Assembly (NCBI GenBank): GCA_016699815.1
Contig: CP065012.1
Coordinates: forward strand, 1,674,001-1,738,000
DNA from: Chitinophagaceae bacterium
Lineage (GTDB): Bacteria; Bacteroidota; Bacteroidia; Chitinophagales; Chitinophagaceae
Reading direction: 5' to 3'
Length of the DNA stretch: 64,000 nucleotides
In this document: positions 1 to 8,237 of the stretch, one piece after another
How positions within the stretch are numbered: the stretch's first letter is position 1
Layout: every line of letters begins with the position of its first letter
The notes under the pieces: model-generated
The model's database searches: none
Told to the model about the DNA's origin: nothing
What the model saw: only the letters and a program-made list of their open reading frames with translations
Program-made: the position numbers and the translations under genes

Positions 1-143
1 GGGTTGAACACCAAAAATTTGGGTTTGGCCAAATTGTAACTATGGAAGGAGCTTCACACAATCCCATTGCTACCATTCATTTTGAACAAAACGGGGAGAA
101 AAAAATAATGCTCAATTATGCTAAGTTGAGAATTGTAGAATGA
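1..143 (+). CDS. UvrD/PcrA-type DNA helicase, C-terminal fragment
   Basis: This is the last 46 codons of a gene that begins before the window, read in the third frame and ending at TGA 141-143. The peptide starts VEHQKFGFGQIVTMEG and ends NYAKLRIVE. That is the pattern of the C-terminal Tudor-like domain of UvrD/PcrA superfamily 1 helicases: an H-x-x-FG-x-G start, a central acidic beta strand, and a final A-K-L. This domain contacts RNA polymerase in the characterised family members. No helicase motif lies inside the window, so the call rests on this tail alone. The stop overlaps a possible ATG for the next gene, but a better start for that gene lies 33 bp downstream. Confidence 0.75.
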   Translation, partial: VEHQKFGFGQIVTMEGASHNPIATIHFEQNGEKKIMLNYAKLRIVE

Positions 144-175
144 TTTTACAGGCAGTAGATTTTAATAATTTAGAA

Positions 176-1111
176 ATGAAAAAACTTTTTGTAACCCTTC
201 TGCTTTTTACTTTTTTTATTGCAGTACAGGCACAAGTTACCGATGAAATAATTACCTTATCTACCCCTACCGGGGATTTAAAAGGCACCCTTGTATTGCC
301 CAATTATGGGAAACATTTTAACCTGGTTATTCTTCAACCGGGCAGCGGGCCTACAGACAGAAACGGGAACAACCCAATGGGAATAAAAGCAAACAGTTAC
401 CGGCTGCTTGCAGAAGCGCTGGCAAAAAAAAATATTGCCACACTGCTTATGGATAAAAGAGGAATTGCCGCTAGCGCCCTTGCAGCAAAGTCGGAAGCAG
501 ACCTGCGCTTTGATGATTATATTAACGACCTGGAAGGCTGGGCAGATTGGATGAAGAAAGATAAACGATTTAAAAAAATAACTTTAGCCGGGCATAGCGA
601 AGGCTCATTAATTGCCATGGTTGCAGCACAAAAAATAAGTATTGATAATTATATTTCAATTTCCGGCATCTCCCAACCCATTGAAAATATTATAACCTGG
701 CAAATATCCCAGCAGGCGCCAAAGCTTGCACCTATTGTAGATTCTTTGTTTTTAAGGTTAAAGTTGGGTGAAAAACTCGATTCCGTTCCACCTTATCTTT
801 TTTCTGTACTCAGGCCTTCTGTTCAGCCTTATATGGCTTCCTGGATGAAGTATAACCCCTGCAATGAAATTAAAAAACTTACCCTGCCTGTGTTAATTAT
901 TCAGGGAACAACCGATATACAGGTTAAAACAGAAGAAGCCGAAAAACTGCATGAATGCAATCCCCAAACCTCCTTAATAATTATTGCCGGTATGAACCAT
1001 ATTTTAAAAAAAGCGCCGGAAGACAGAACCCAGAATATGCAAACCTACTCCGATGAAAAATTGCCGGTAATGCCGGAGCTGGTTAATGCTATAGCCGATT
1101 TTATAAAATAA
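176..1111 (+). CDS. Secreted alpha/beta hydrolase (serine aminopeptidase S33-like)
   Basis: A 311-residue protein beginning with a signal peptide (MKKLFVTLLLFTFFIAVQA). This start at 176 is preferred over an in-frame ATG at 140, which would place 12 non-signal residues before the peptide. The nucleophile elbow GHSEGS (Ser about 141), an aspartate in GTTDIQV and a histidine in GMNHILK, in that order, form an alpha/beta-hydrolase catalytic triad. An oxyanion-type segment LQPGSGPTDRNGNN precedes them. The closest recognisable family is the S33/BAAT-like exported hydrolases common in Bacteroidota. The substrate cannot be inferred. It lies 32 bp after the helicase gene on the same strand. Confidence 0.8.
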   Translation: MKKLFVTLLLFTFFIAVQAQVTDEIITLSTPTGDLKGTLVLPNYGKHFNLVILQPGSGPTDRNGNNPMGIKANSYRLLAEALAKKNIATLLMDKRGIAASALAAKSEADLRFDDYINDLEGWADWMKKDKRFKKITLAGHSEGSLIAMVAAQKISIDNYISISGISQPIENIITWQISQQAPKLAPIVDSLFLRLKLGEKLDSVPPYLFSVLRPSVQPYMASWMKYNPCNEIKKLTLPVLIIQGTTDIQVKTEEAEKLHECNPQTSLIIIAGMNHILKKAPEDRTQNMQTYSDEKLPVMPELVNAIADFIK

Positions 1112-1135
1112 GTAAAACCAGGTAAACAAATTTAT

Positions 1136-1732
1136 ATCAACTATCTTGCCCACGCATATCTTTCCTTTAATCATCCTGCCATTTTAACCGGCAATATGAT
1201 TAGCGATTTTGTGAAGGGAAAAGCAAAAGAAAATTTTCCTGCAGCGATACAAAAAGGGATAATGCTGCACCGGGCAATTGATAACTTTACGGATAAGCAT
1301 GAAGCAACTGCTGCTGTAAAAAAATTGTTCCGTCCGGATTACCGCCTGTATTCAGGCGCATTTACCGATGTGGTTTATGATTATTTCCTGGCCAATGATA
1401 GGCAGGAATTTTCTTCTGCCGAAGCATTAATGCAGTTTTCGCAAAATACTTTTGATTTGCTGGAAAAGCAACAGCAATGGTTTGCGCCACGCTTTGCTGC
1501 TATGTTTCCGTATATGAAAAGCCAAAACTGGCTTTATCATTACCAATACGATGAAGGCATTCAAAAAAGTATGGAAGGCCTCCGGAGACGGGCGTTGTAT
1601 ATAAAAGAAACCCAAACAGCGTACCAGGTTTTTTTAGCTAATAAAGTGGTAATCAAAAAAGAATATGACCTGTTTTTTCCCCAATTAAAGCAATATACCG
1701 CTGATTTGCTATACAATTTATTGGCATATTGA
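1136..1732 (+). CDS. acpH: Acyl carrier protein phosphodiesterase family (AcpH/DUF479)
   Basis: The family removes the 4'-phosphopantetheine arm from acyl carrier protein. The conserved core GNMISDFVKGK, then LHRAIDNFTD and a later YDYFLAND, identify it; H and D residues of the HD-like fold are present. The first ATG is at 1196, inside the conserved N-terminus. The family signature INYLAHAYLSF is encoded in frame upstream (1136-1168) but has no ATG, GTG or TTG. The nearest candidates are ATC 1136 or ATT 1130, or the gene may really start at 1196 and lack about 20 residues. The frame is open back to the stop of the preceding hydrolase (1109-1111). The upstream start is given here because the homology extends there. 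Confidence 0.65.
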   Translation: MNYLAHAYLSFNHPAILTGNMISDFVKGKAKENFPAAIQKGIMLHRAIDNFTDKHEATAAVKKLFRPDYRLYSGAFTDVVYDYFLANDRQEFSSAEALMQFSQNTFDLLEKQQQWFAPRFAAMFPYMKSQNWLYHYQYDEGIQKSMEGLRRRALYIKETQTAYQVFLANKVVIKKEYDLFFPQLKQYTADLLYNLLAY

Positions 1733-1785
1733 TTGATTATCTTTGAAAAGTATTTTTATTGTTCAATTTTTATGGATTAAAAATT

Positions 1786-2430
1786 ATGCGGCTTTTTCTT
1801 AAAAATTTTTCCCTGGGTTTAATTGCTGTGATTGCATTAAACGCATGCAAACAAAAAGCAAATAATTCTGGCAATTCCCCCAGGGCCGATTCTGCCCAGG
1901 TGGTTCAAAAAAATCCCTATAGTAGTTTAGATCTGTCGCCGATGGATATGATTTATTATCCCGCCAATTATCCTTTGCTAAAAATGACCAACACCGATAG
2001 CTTGCCCCTAATTGCAAGGGTTATCTATAGCCGTCCGCATAAAAAAGGGAGAGAAATTTTTAGCAACAACCCTAAAAGCCTCTGCCCTTATGGCAAGGCC
2101 TGGAGGCTTGGCGCAAATGAAGCAACCGAAATTGAATTTTTCACCAACGTTTTTATTGCAGGCAAAAATATTCCAAGGGGCGAGTATGTACTTTACTGCA
2201 TTCCCTACAGCGACCATTGGACCATAGTATTTAATACACAACTGCATAGCTGGGGTTTGCATATTGAAGAAGCGAAAGATATTTTTAGAACAGAAATCCC
2301 GGTAACCGTTCAAAATCCGCCCATTGAAGATTTTACAATGCTTTTTAAACAAGCCGGTTATGGTGCAGACCTGCTTATGGCCTGGGATAGCGTAAAGGCA
2401 GTTTTGCCCATAAAGTTTTCAATACCTTAG
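1786..2430 (+). CDS. DUF2911 family lipoprotein
   Basis: A 214-residue protein with a lipoprotein signal: a hydrophobic stretch followed by LNAC, so the mature N-terminus would be Cys20. The body carries the DUF2911 pattern: DSLPLIARVIYSRPHKKGR, then YGKAWRLGANEATEIEF and RGEYVLYCIP. The domain is widespread in Bacteroidota and has no established activity. ATG 1786 was chosen over a TTG 27 bp upstream because it places the lipobox correctly. It lies 53 bp downstream of the AcpH-like gene and 55 bp upstream of asnB on the same strand. Function is unknown; a location in the envelope is inferred from the lipobox. Confidence 0.8.
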   Translation: MRLFLKNFSLGLIAVIALNACKQKANNSGNSPRADSAQVVQKNPYSSLDLSPMDMIYYPANYPLLKMTNTDSLPLIARVIYSRPHKKGREIFSNNPKSLCPYGKAWRLGANEATEIEFFTNVFIAGKNIPRGEYVLYCIPYSDHWTIVFNTQLHSWGLHIEEAKDIFRTEIPVTVQNPPIEDFTMLFKQAGYGADLLMAWDSVKAVLPIKFSIP

Positions 2431-2485
2431 TTTTCTTTTTTACGGCATTATGTTTTATTGCAAAATGGTTAATTAACTTTACGCC

Positions 2486-4351
2486 ATGTGTGGCATAGCT
2501 GGTATTTTATCTCCCAATCATTCTGCAATCAGCAATACTGTTTTGCAAAAAATGGCTCATGTACTCAGGCACCGTGGCCCCGATGGCGAAGGTATTTGGA
2601 TAAATGAAAAAATAAATATAGGATTTGCCCACCGCAGGCTGGCTATTATTGACCTTTCGCCTGCAGCAGCGCAGCCCATGCATTATATGAACCGGTACAG
2701 CATTGTGTACAATGGCGAAATATATAATTATAAAGAATTAAAAAAAGACCTTCAAAAAGCTGGTTATAGTTTTAAATCGCAAAGCGATACCGAGGTAATT
2801 TTAGCCGCTTACGATTGCTACCGGGAGCGCTGCCTTCAATATTTTGACGGCATGTTTGCCTTTGCCCTTTGGGATGAAAAGCAACAAACTTTGTGTATTG
2901 CCAGGGACAGATTTGGAGAAAAGCCATTTTACTTTCATTCCAGCAATAACGTATTTTATTTTGCCAGCGAAATGAAGGCCTTTTGGGCTTTGGGTATTGA
3001 AAGGGCGCCCGAAAAAAAAATGCTGCTCAATTATCTTTCTTTGGGCAATGTGCAAAACCCTTCCAACAAACAAGCTACATTTTATAAAGAGATACTATCC
3101 TTGCCCCCGGCACATTATGCACTTATTCCTCTGCAAACAATGCAGGTGAACTTAAAACAATATTGGGATATTGATAAACAGTTTACCCAAAAATTCCACG
3201 AAGATGCAGTGCTTCACCGGCTGGAGCTGTTACTCAAAACTTCTGTTGAACGCAGGCTCAGGAGCGATGTGGCTTTGGGAAGCAGTTTAAGTGGCGGTAT
3301 TGATAGCAGCGCCATTGCCTGGTATGTGCACAATATTATCCATAATATTACAGGCCCGGTAAATTTTAAAACTTTTACCGCTGTATTTCCGGGTTTTGAA
3401 AAAGATGAAAGCCTGTTTGCCAAAGAAGTTTCGGATAACCTTTCTTTTCAAAATTATAATGTTACGCCCAGGGCCGATGAACTGGCCGCTGACCTTAAAA
3501 CCATATTTTATTACCAGGAAGAGCCCTTTCCATCCTCCAGCATTTTTGCCCAATACAAGCTGTATGAACTGGCTAAAAACCAGGGTGTAAAAGTGTTGCT
3601 TGACGGGCAAGGTGCCGATGAGATTTTAGCAGGCTACAATCGTTACCTGCATTGGTATATTCAAGAGCTGCTGTGTAATTACCAAATACGGCTTGCCTTT
3701 AAAGAAAAAAACGAGTTAAAGAAAAATTATAAAGGTCTTCAATGGGGAATAAAAAATATTGCCGCTGCATTTTTCCCCTCTCATGTTGCCATTGCTTTGG
3801 AAAAAAGGGAGTACAATAAAATTGTTTCTAATCATGATATTGACCCCGGGTTTATGCAATGTGTAATTGGCAGGGAATGGGATGGTATCCATAAACCCAT
3901 TATCACCAAGTTAAATGATATTTTATATTTTAGCAGCATGCAAATGGGTTTGGAAGAACTGCTGCGCTATGCCGACAGGAACAGCATGGCACATGGTGTG
4001 GAAGTAAGGTTGCCTTTTTTAAATGCCGAGCTGGTACAATTTATTTTTTCCCTTTCTTCATCGCAAAAAATTAAAAACGGGTTTAATAAATGGCCATTGC
4101 GAAAACTTTTAAACAATAAGTTGCCCGCTTCTATTGTATGGCGAAAAGAGAAAATTGGGTTTGAGCCACCTCAAAAGCAATGGATGAACTCAGATGCATT
4201 CAGGAACTATCTTTTTGATGCCAAGAAAATACTTATTGCAGAAAAAATACTGCGTCCGGCTGTATTAAAGAAGCAACAGCAAAGCCTCGATGCATTTGAA
4301 GCCAACAATACCGATTGGCGATATGCCTGTGCCGCACAAATGTTTTATTAA
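2486..4351 (+). CDS. asnB: Asparagine synthetase (glutamine-hydrolysing)
   Basis: A 621-residue class-II glutamine amidotransferase that makes asparagine from aspartate, ATP and glutamine. It starts MCGIAGI, so Cys2 is the N-terminal nucleophile of the glutaminase domain (about residues 1-210). The synthetase half has the PP-loop SLSGGIDSS that binds ATP and the conserved LLDGQGADEILAGY. The length fits the AsnB family, and nothing is missing. The ATG follows a weak TAACTTTA element at 2474. Exopolysaccharide-cluster paralogues share this architecture, but no glycan cluster is nearby, so the housekeeping role is the simpler reading. Confidence 0.92.
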   Translation: MCGIAGILSPNHSAISNTVLQKMAHVLRHRGPDGEGIWINEKINIGFAHRRLAIIDLSPAAAQPMHYMNRYSIVYNGEIYNYKELKKDLQKAGYSFKSQSDTEVILAAYDCYRERCLQYFDGMFAFALWDEKQQTLCIARDRFGEKPFYFHSSNNVFYFASEMKAFWALGIERAPEKKMLLNYLSLGNVQNPSNKQATFYKEILSLPPAHYALIPLQTMQVNLKQYWDIDKQFTQKFHEDAVLHRLELLLKTSVERRLRSDVALGSSLSGGIDSSAIAWYVHNIIHNITGPVNFKTFTAVFPGFEKDESLFAKEVSDNLSFQNYNVTPRADELAADLKTIFYYQEEPFPSSSIFAQYKLYELAKNQGVKVLLDGQGADEILAGYNRYLHWYIQELLCNYQIRLAFKEKNELKKNYKGLQWGIKNIAAAFFPSHVAIALEKREYNKIVSNHDIDPGFMQCVIGREWDGIHKPIITKLNDILYFSSMQMGLEELLRYADRNSMAHGVEVRLPFLNAELVQFIFSLSSSQKIKNGFNKWPLRKLLNNKLPASIVWRKEKIGFEPPQKQWMNSDAFRNYLFDAKKILIAEKILRPAVLKKQQQSLDAFEANNTDWRYACAAQMFY

Positions 4352-4368
4352 TTCTATCCTTTAATCTT

Positions 4369-4376
4369 TAAATTTG
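4369..4376 (+). promoter_or_regulatory. Candidate -7 promoter element (TAAATTTG)
   Basis: TAAATTTG matches the Bacteroidota -7 consensus TAnnTTTG and lies 22 bp before the ATG of the transsulfuration enzyme. No TTG at the expected -33 spacing is visible, so support is partial. Confidence 0.4.
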
Positions 4377-4398
4377 CGCAATAAAAAAACTTTACAAT

Positions 4399-5562
4399 AT
4401 GGGTGCAAATTCGCTTGCTTCAAAAAAAATTGCCACTAAACTTATTCATGCCGGAGCAGATCCCGATCCTTCCACCGGAGCAATTATGACGCCTATTTTT
4501 CAAACCTCAACTTATGTGCAGGAGGCGCCGGGTGTAAACAAAGGTTTTGAATATGCCCGCAGCCAAAACCCCACCCGTAAAGCTTTGGAAGATGCTTTGG
4601 CAATAATTGAAAACGGAAAATATGGCCTGGCTTTCAGCAGTGGTGTAGCAGCTACCGATGCCGTTATAAAATTACTAAATCCAGGCGATGAAGTGATAGC
4701 CGCAAATGATATGTATGGCGGTACCTACAGGTTGTTCAGTAAAGTGTTTGAACGCTTTGGTATAAAATTTATTTATGTAGATACTACAAATGTTGCCAAT
4801 ATAAAAGCTGCACTAACGCCTAAAACAAAATTGGTATGGATTGAAACACCAACCAATCCATTAATGAATATTACTGATATAGCTGCCGTTGCCTCCCTTA
4901 CAAAACCTGCGGGAGCCTTGCTTTGTGTAGATAATACTTTTGCTTCGCCTTACCTGCAAAACCCGTTAAACCAGGGTGCAGATATTGTGATGCATTCTTC
5001 TACAAAATATCTTGGCGGGCACAGCGATGTAATTCAGGGTGCATTAATAATGAACAACGATAGCTTACGGGAACAGTTGTATTTTATACAAAAAAGCTGC
5101 GGAGCAGTTCCCGGCCCTTTTGATTGCTTCCTGGTTTTGAGGGGAATAAAAACACTACATGTACGCATGAAGCAACATTGTAATAATGGCGAAAAGGTTG
5201 CATACTGGCTAAGCAACCACCCCAAAGTAGGTAAAGTATATTGGCCGGGTTTTGAAGATAATTCCGGTTACAATGTTGCCAAAAAACAAATGAATGGCTT
5301 TGGGGGAATGTTAAGTTTTTTACTCAAAGATGAAAGCATAGAGGCTGCTAAAAAAGTGCTATCCGCTACAAAAATATTTTCACTTGCCGAAAGCCTTGGT
5401 GGGGTAGAAAGCCTCATTAACCATCCGGCAAGTATGACGCATGCCAGCATCCCCAGGGAAGAACGCATTAAAAACGGATTGAGCGACGGTTTAATAAGGC
5501 TGAGTGTAGGTATTGAAGATGCTGATGATTTGATAGACGACCTCAACAGCGCTATTGGTTAA
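4399..5562 (+). CDS. PLP-dependent transsulfuration enzyme (cystathionine gamma-synthase/lyase family)
   Basis: A 387-residue Cys/Met-metabolism PLP enzyme. The cofactor lysine is K203 in SSTKYLGGHSD, the PLP-pyridine aspartate D178 is in VDNTFASPYL, and MYGGTY carries the family tyrosine. YARSQNPTR near residue 52 and the C-terminal SLGGVESL complete the signature. The family includes MetB (cystathionine gamma-synthase), cystathionine gamma-lyase and methionine gamma-lyase. MetB-like activity fits best by overall motif pattern and length, but substrate choice cannot be settled by reading. It is followed by a strong hairpin terminator and is probably transcribed from the TAAATTTG element upstream. 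Confidence 0.85.
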   Translation: MGANSLASKKIATKLIHAGADPDPSTGAIMTPIFQTSTYVQEAPGVNKGFEYARSQNPTRKALEDALAIIENGKYGLAFSSGVAATDAVIKLLNPGDEVIAANDMYGGTYRLFSKVFERFGIKFIYVDTTNVANIKAALTPKTKLVWIETPTNPLMNITDIAAVASLTKPAGALLCVDNTFASPYLQNPLNQGADIVMHSSTKYLGGHSDVIQGALIMNNDSLREQLYFIQKSCGAVPGPFDCFLVLRGIKTLHVRMKQHCNNGEKVAYWLSNHPKVGKVYWPGFEDNSGYNVAKKQMNGFGGMLSFLLKDESIEAAKKVLSATKIFSLAESLGGVESLINHPASMTHASIPREERIKNGLSDGLIRLSVGIEDADDLIDDLNSAIG

Positions 5563-5575
5563 AACGGCAAACTTT

Positions 5576-5608
5576 AAAAATCATTTAGCAAATGATTTTT
5601 GTTTTTTA
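5576..5608 (+). terminator. Intrinsic terminator after the transsulfuration gene
   Basis: An 11-bp perfect stem, AAAAATCATTT with AAATGATTTTT, around a 3-base AGC loop (5576-5600), followed by GTTTTTT. It ends transcription 14 bp after the stop codon. Confidence 0.75.
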
Positions 5609-5714
5609 TGCAATAAGCCGGTTATTTTAAAATACTTTACAATAATGAAATTTAGTTTATAACATTTTTTTGGGGTAGAACAGCGATATATTTCATTTCA
5701 CTAAATTTTACTGC

Positions 5715-8198
5715 ATGAAGCTATTTTTTACTTTGTGTTTTGTGTGTTGCGCCCATTCATTATTTGCACAAAACCCGCCAACTTATCCATCGTCTGAAAT
5801 TTTTCACCGATTGCAAAAGCTGGAAGTTTTTGGAACGGTATTATATATTGCCGCACATCCCGATGATGAAAACACAAGGCTTTTATCATACCTGGAAAAT
5901 GAAAGGAAATTACGCACTGCATATTTAAGTGTTACAAGGGGCGATGGCGGCCAAAACCTTATTGGTGATGAACAAGGTGTGGAGTTAGGATTGATTCGCA
6001 CACAGGAATTACTTGCCGCTAGAAGGGTTGATGGTGCAGAACAATATTTTACCCGGGCATACGATTTTGGCTTTAGCAAAAGCCCGGAAGAAACTTTGGA
6101 AAAATGGGGACACGATAAAATACTTGCCGATGTGGTGTGGGTTATACGGAAACTTCAACCCGATGTAATTATAGCTCGCTTTCCTACAACCGGCGAAGGT
6201 GGCCACGGCCATCATACTGCTTCTGCAATACTTGCCGGCGAAGCATTTGATGCTGCTGCAGACAGTACAAAATTTCCCGATCAATTTTCATATGGCGTTA
6301 AACCCTGGCAAGCAAAAAGGCTTTTGTGGAATTCATTCAACTGGACTGGAAGCAACAGCAACCGGCCGGGGCAATTTAAAACCGACGTGGGAATGTACAA
6401 CCCATTGCTGGGAAAAAGTTACGGCGAAATGGCTGCTCAAAGCCGCAGCCAGCACAAAAGCCAGGGCATGGGCTCTACATTGCAAAGAGGTGAAATTTTT
6501 GAATATTTTCTTCCCATAAAGGGCGATAACCCTACTATAGATATTATGGAAGGCATTGATTTAGCCGCTTCAAGAATAATGGATAAACCCTACAACGATT
6601 CTTTAAAAAAAATAATAAGGGAATACAATCCGCAGCAACCTCATTTATCGCTTCCCGGCCTGGTAAGCCTCAAAGAAAATCTTTATAAAATACAAGGCAA
6701 CAACAACCTGGTACAATATAAAATTTCCGAAATTGACAAGCTTATTGATGCCGTAAGCGGACTTTTTTTAGAAGCAACTGTTACCAACCAACTCAATGTT
6801 GTTGGTGATAGCCTGCGCTTTACTGTAACGTATAATAATAGAAACGGCTTGCCCGTGGAAAGCGCACTAGTAAGCATATTTGGAAAAACTATCCGGTTTG
6901 AAAACCTTTCTAAAAATACCAACAATGTTCAGCAATCTTCTGCTTTTGGTTTGAAAGAAACGCTGGTATCGCAACCATACTGGATAGAATACCCTCTGCA
7001 GGGAGAAGCCTTTCAGGTTAAAAACCAGCAATTAATTGGATTGCCCGAAGCAGAAAACAATAATTTAAAGGCTTTGTTCCAGATACAGGTGAATGGAGAA
7101 TTATTGACCTTTGACCGTAAAATAATGTACAAACATACCGACCCTGTAAAAGGAGAATTGTACCAGCCCGCCCAATTTGTTTATCCATTTTTTATTAATG
7201 CATCACCATCGCTGGTTTTACTTCGTAATGATGAAAGTATTCCCAAAAAAATTGCCATTACCATTCAGCCCAATATTTCTTTAAAAGAAAAAATAACGCT
7301 TTCTGCCTTTGTAAACAATCAACCCGAAAATTTTGAAGATACTGTATTGGATTTTACAAAAGGAGCAAGCAAAACTTTTCACTTTACACTATATCCAAAA
7401 AAAATCAGTAATAACAGCACAGCTACTTTGGGTATGAAGTTATCTGCCCCTTCTCTTTATGAGGATCAAATGTATTCATTAAGAAAAATTGCTTACGACC
7501 ATATCCCTGATATTTTTTACCACTATTACGACCAGGTAAAAATTGTAAAGCTGGATGTAAAAACCTCTGGTAAAACAATAGGCTATATTGCCGGAGCAGG
7601 CGATAAAGTGCCGCAGGCGCTGGAGCAATTGGGTTACACGGTAACTTTATTGCAGCAAAATGATATTACCCCAGAGCATTTACGAAAATTTGATGCAATA
7701 GTTACCGGTATACGGGCCTATAATGTAAATGCATGGATGCAAAATGTGTACGAGGTATTAATGAATTATGTAAAAACCGGTGGCGTGCTGCTGGTTCAGT
7801 ACAATACCAATAATAATATAGGAAAAGTAACTACAAAAATATTTCCTTACAATTTCGAAATAAGCCGTACAAGGGTAACCGACGAAAATGCGAAAGTAAA
7901 TTTTTTGCAACCCAAACATGCGCTACTTAATTACCCCAATAAAATTTCGGAAGCAGATTTTGACAACTGGATACAGGAACGCAGCACTTACGAGGCGGAA
8001 AAAACAGGGGAAAATTTTCAGCATATTTTCAGCATGAGCGATGCCGGAGAAAAACAAAGTAATGGCAGCCTTATTGTGGCAGATTATGGCAAGGGAAGGC
8101 TTATCTATTGCGGGCTTTCTTTTTTCCGGCAATTGCCTGCAGGTGTGCCCGGGGCTTTTAGGCTTATGGCCAACCTGCTGGCAAGGCCCGTTAAATAA
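5715..8198 (+). CDS. Secreted PIG-L/LmbE-family deacetylase, multidomain
   Basis: An 827-residue exported protein with a signal peptide ending at about LFAQ (residue 19). The N-terminal domain is a zinc-dependent N-acetylglucosaminyl deacetylase of the PIG-L/LmbE fold, with AHPDDE at residues 47-52 and GEGGHGHHTAS around 159-169 supplying the metal-binding histidines. The middle (about 330-600) looks like beta-rich linker domains. The C-terminal part (about 615-820), starting GYIAGAGDKVPQALEQLGY, resembles a ThuA/class-I-amidotransferase-like flavodoxin fold. This long architecture is typical of Bacteroidota glycan-processing proteins. The sugar substrate is unknown. A Na+:solute symporter gene follows 39 bp downstream and could take up a product; that link is inference. 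Confidence 0.82.
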   Translation: MKLFFTLCFVCCAHSLFAQNPPTYPSSEIFHRLQKLEVFGTVLYIAAHPDDENTRLLSYLENERKLRTAYLSVTRGDGGQNLIGDEQGVELGLIRTQELLAARRVDGAEQYFTRAYDFGFSKSPEETLEKWGHDKILADVVWVIRKLQPDVIIARFPTTGEGGHGHHTASAILAGEAFDAAADSTKFPDQFSYGVKPWQAKRLLWNSFNWTGSNSNRPGQFKTDVGMYNPLLGKSYGEMAAQSRSQHKSQGMGSTLQRGEIFEYFLPIKGDNPTIDIMEGIDLAASRIMDKPYNDSLKKIIREYNPQQPHLSLPGLVSLKENLYKIQGNNNLVQYKISEIDKLIDAVSGLFLEATVTNQLNVVGDSLRFTVTYNNRNGLPVESALVSIFGKTIRFENLSKNTNNVQQSSAFGLKETLVSQPYWIEYPLQGEAFQVKNQQLIGLPEAENNNLKALFQIQVNGELLTFDRKIMYKHTDPVKGELYQPAQFVYPFFINASPSLVLLRNDESIPKKIAITIQPNISLKEKITLSAFVNNQPENFEDTVLDFTKGASKTFHFTLYPKKISNNSTATLGMKLSAPSLYEDQMYSLRKIAYDHIPDIFYHYYDQVKIVKLDVKTSGKTIGYIAGAGDKVPQALEQLGYTVTLLQQNDITPEHLRKFDAIVTGIRAYNVNAWMQNVYEVLMNYVKTGGVLLVQYNTNNNIGKVTTKIFPYNFEISRTRVTDENAKVNFLQPKHALLNYPNKISEADFDNWIQERSTYEAEKTGENFQHIFSMSDAGEKQSNGSLIVADYGKGRLIYCGLSFFRQLPAGVPGAFRLMANLLARPVK

Positions 8199-8237
8199 AT
8201 TTTTTCGTAAAACAAAAACACTTGATTATTTATTGAA

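Noticed and set aside
4352..4398. A possible SAM-type riboswitch before the transsulfuration gene
   Set aside because: The gap is only 47 bp and has no fold; only a -7 element is present.
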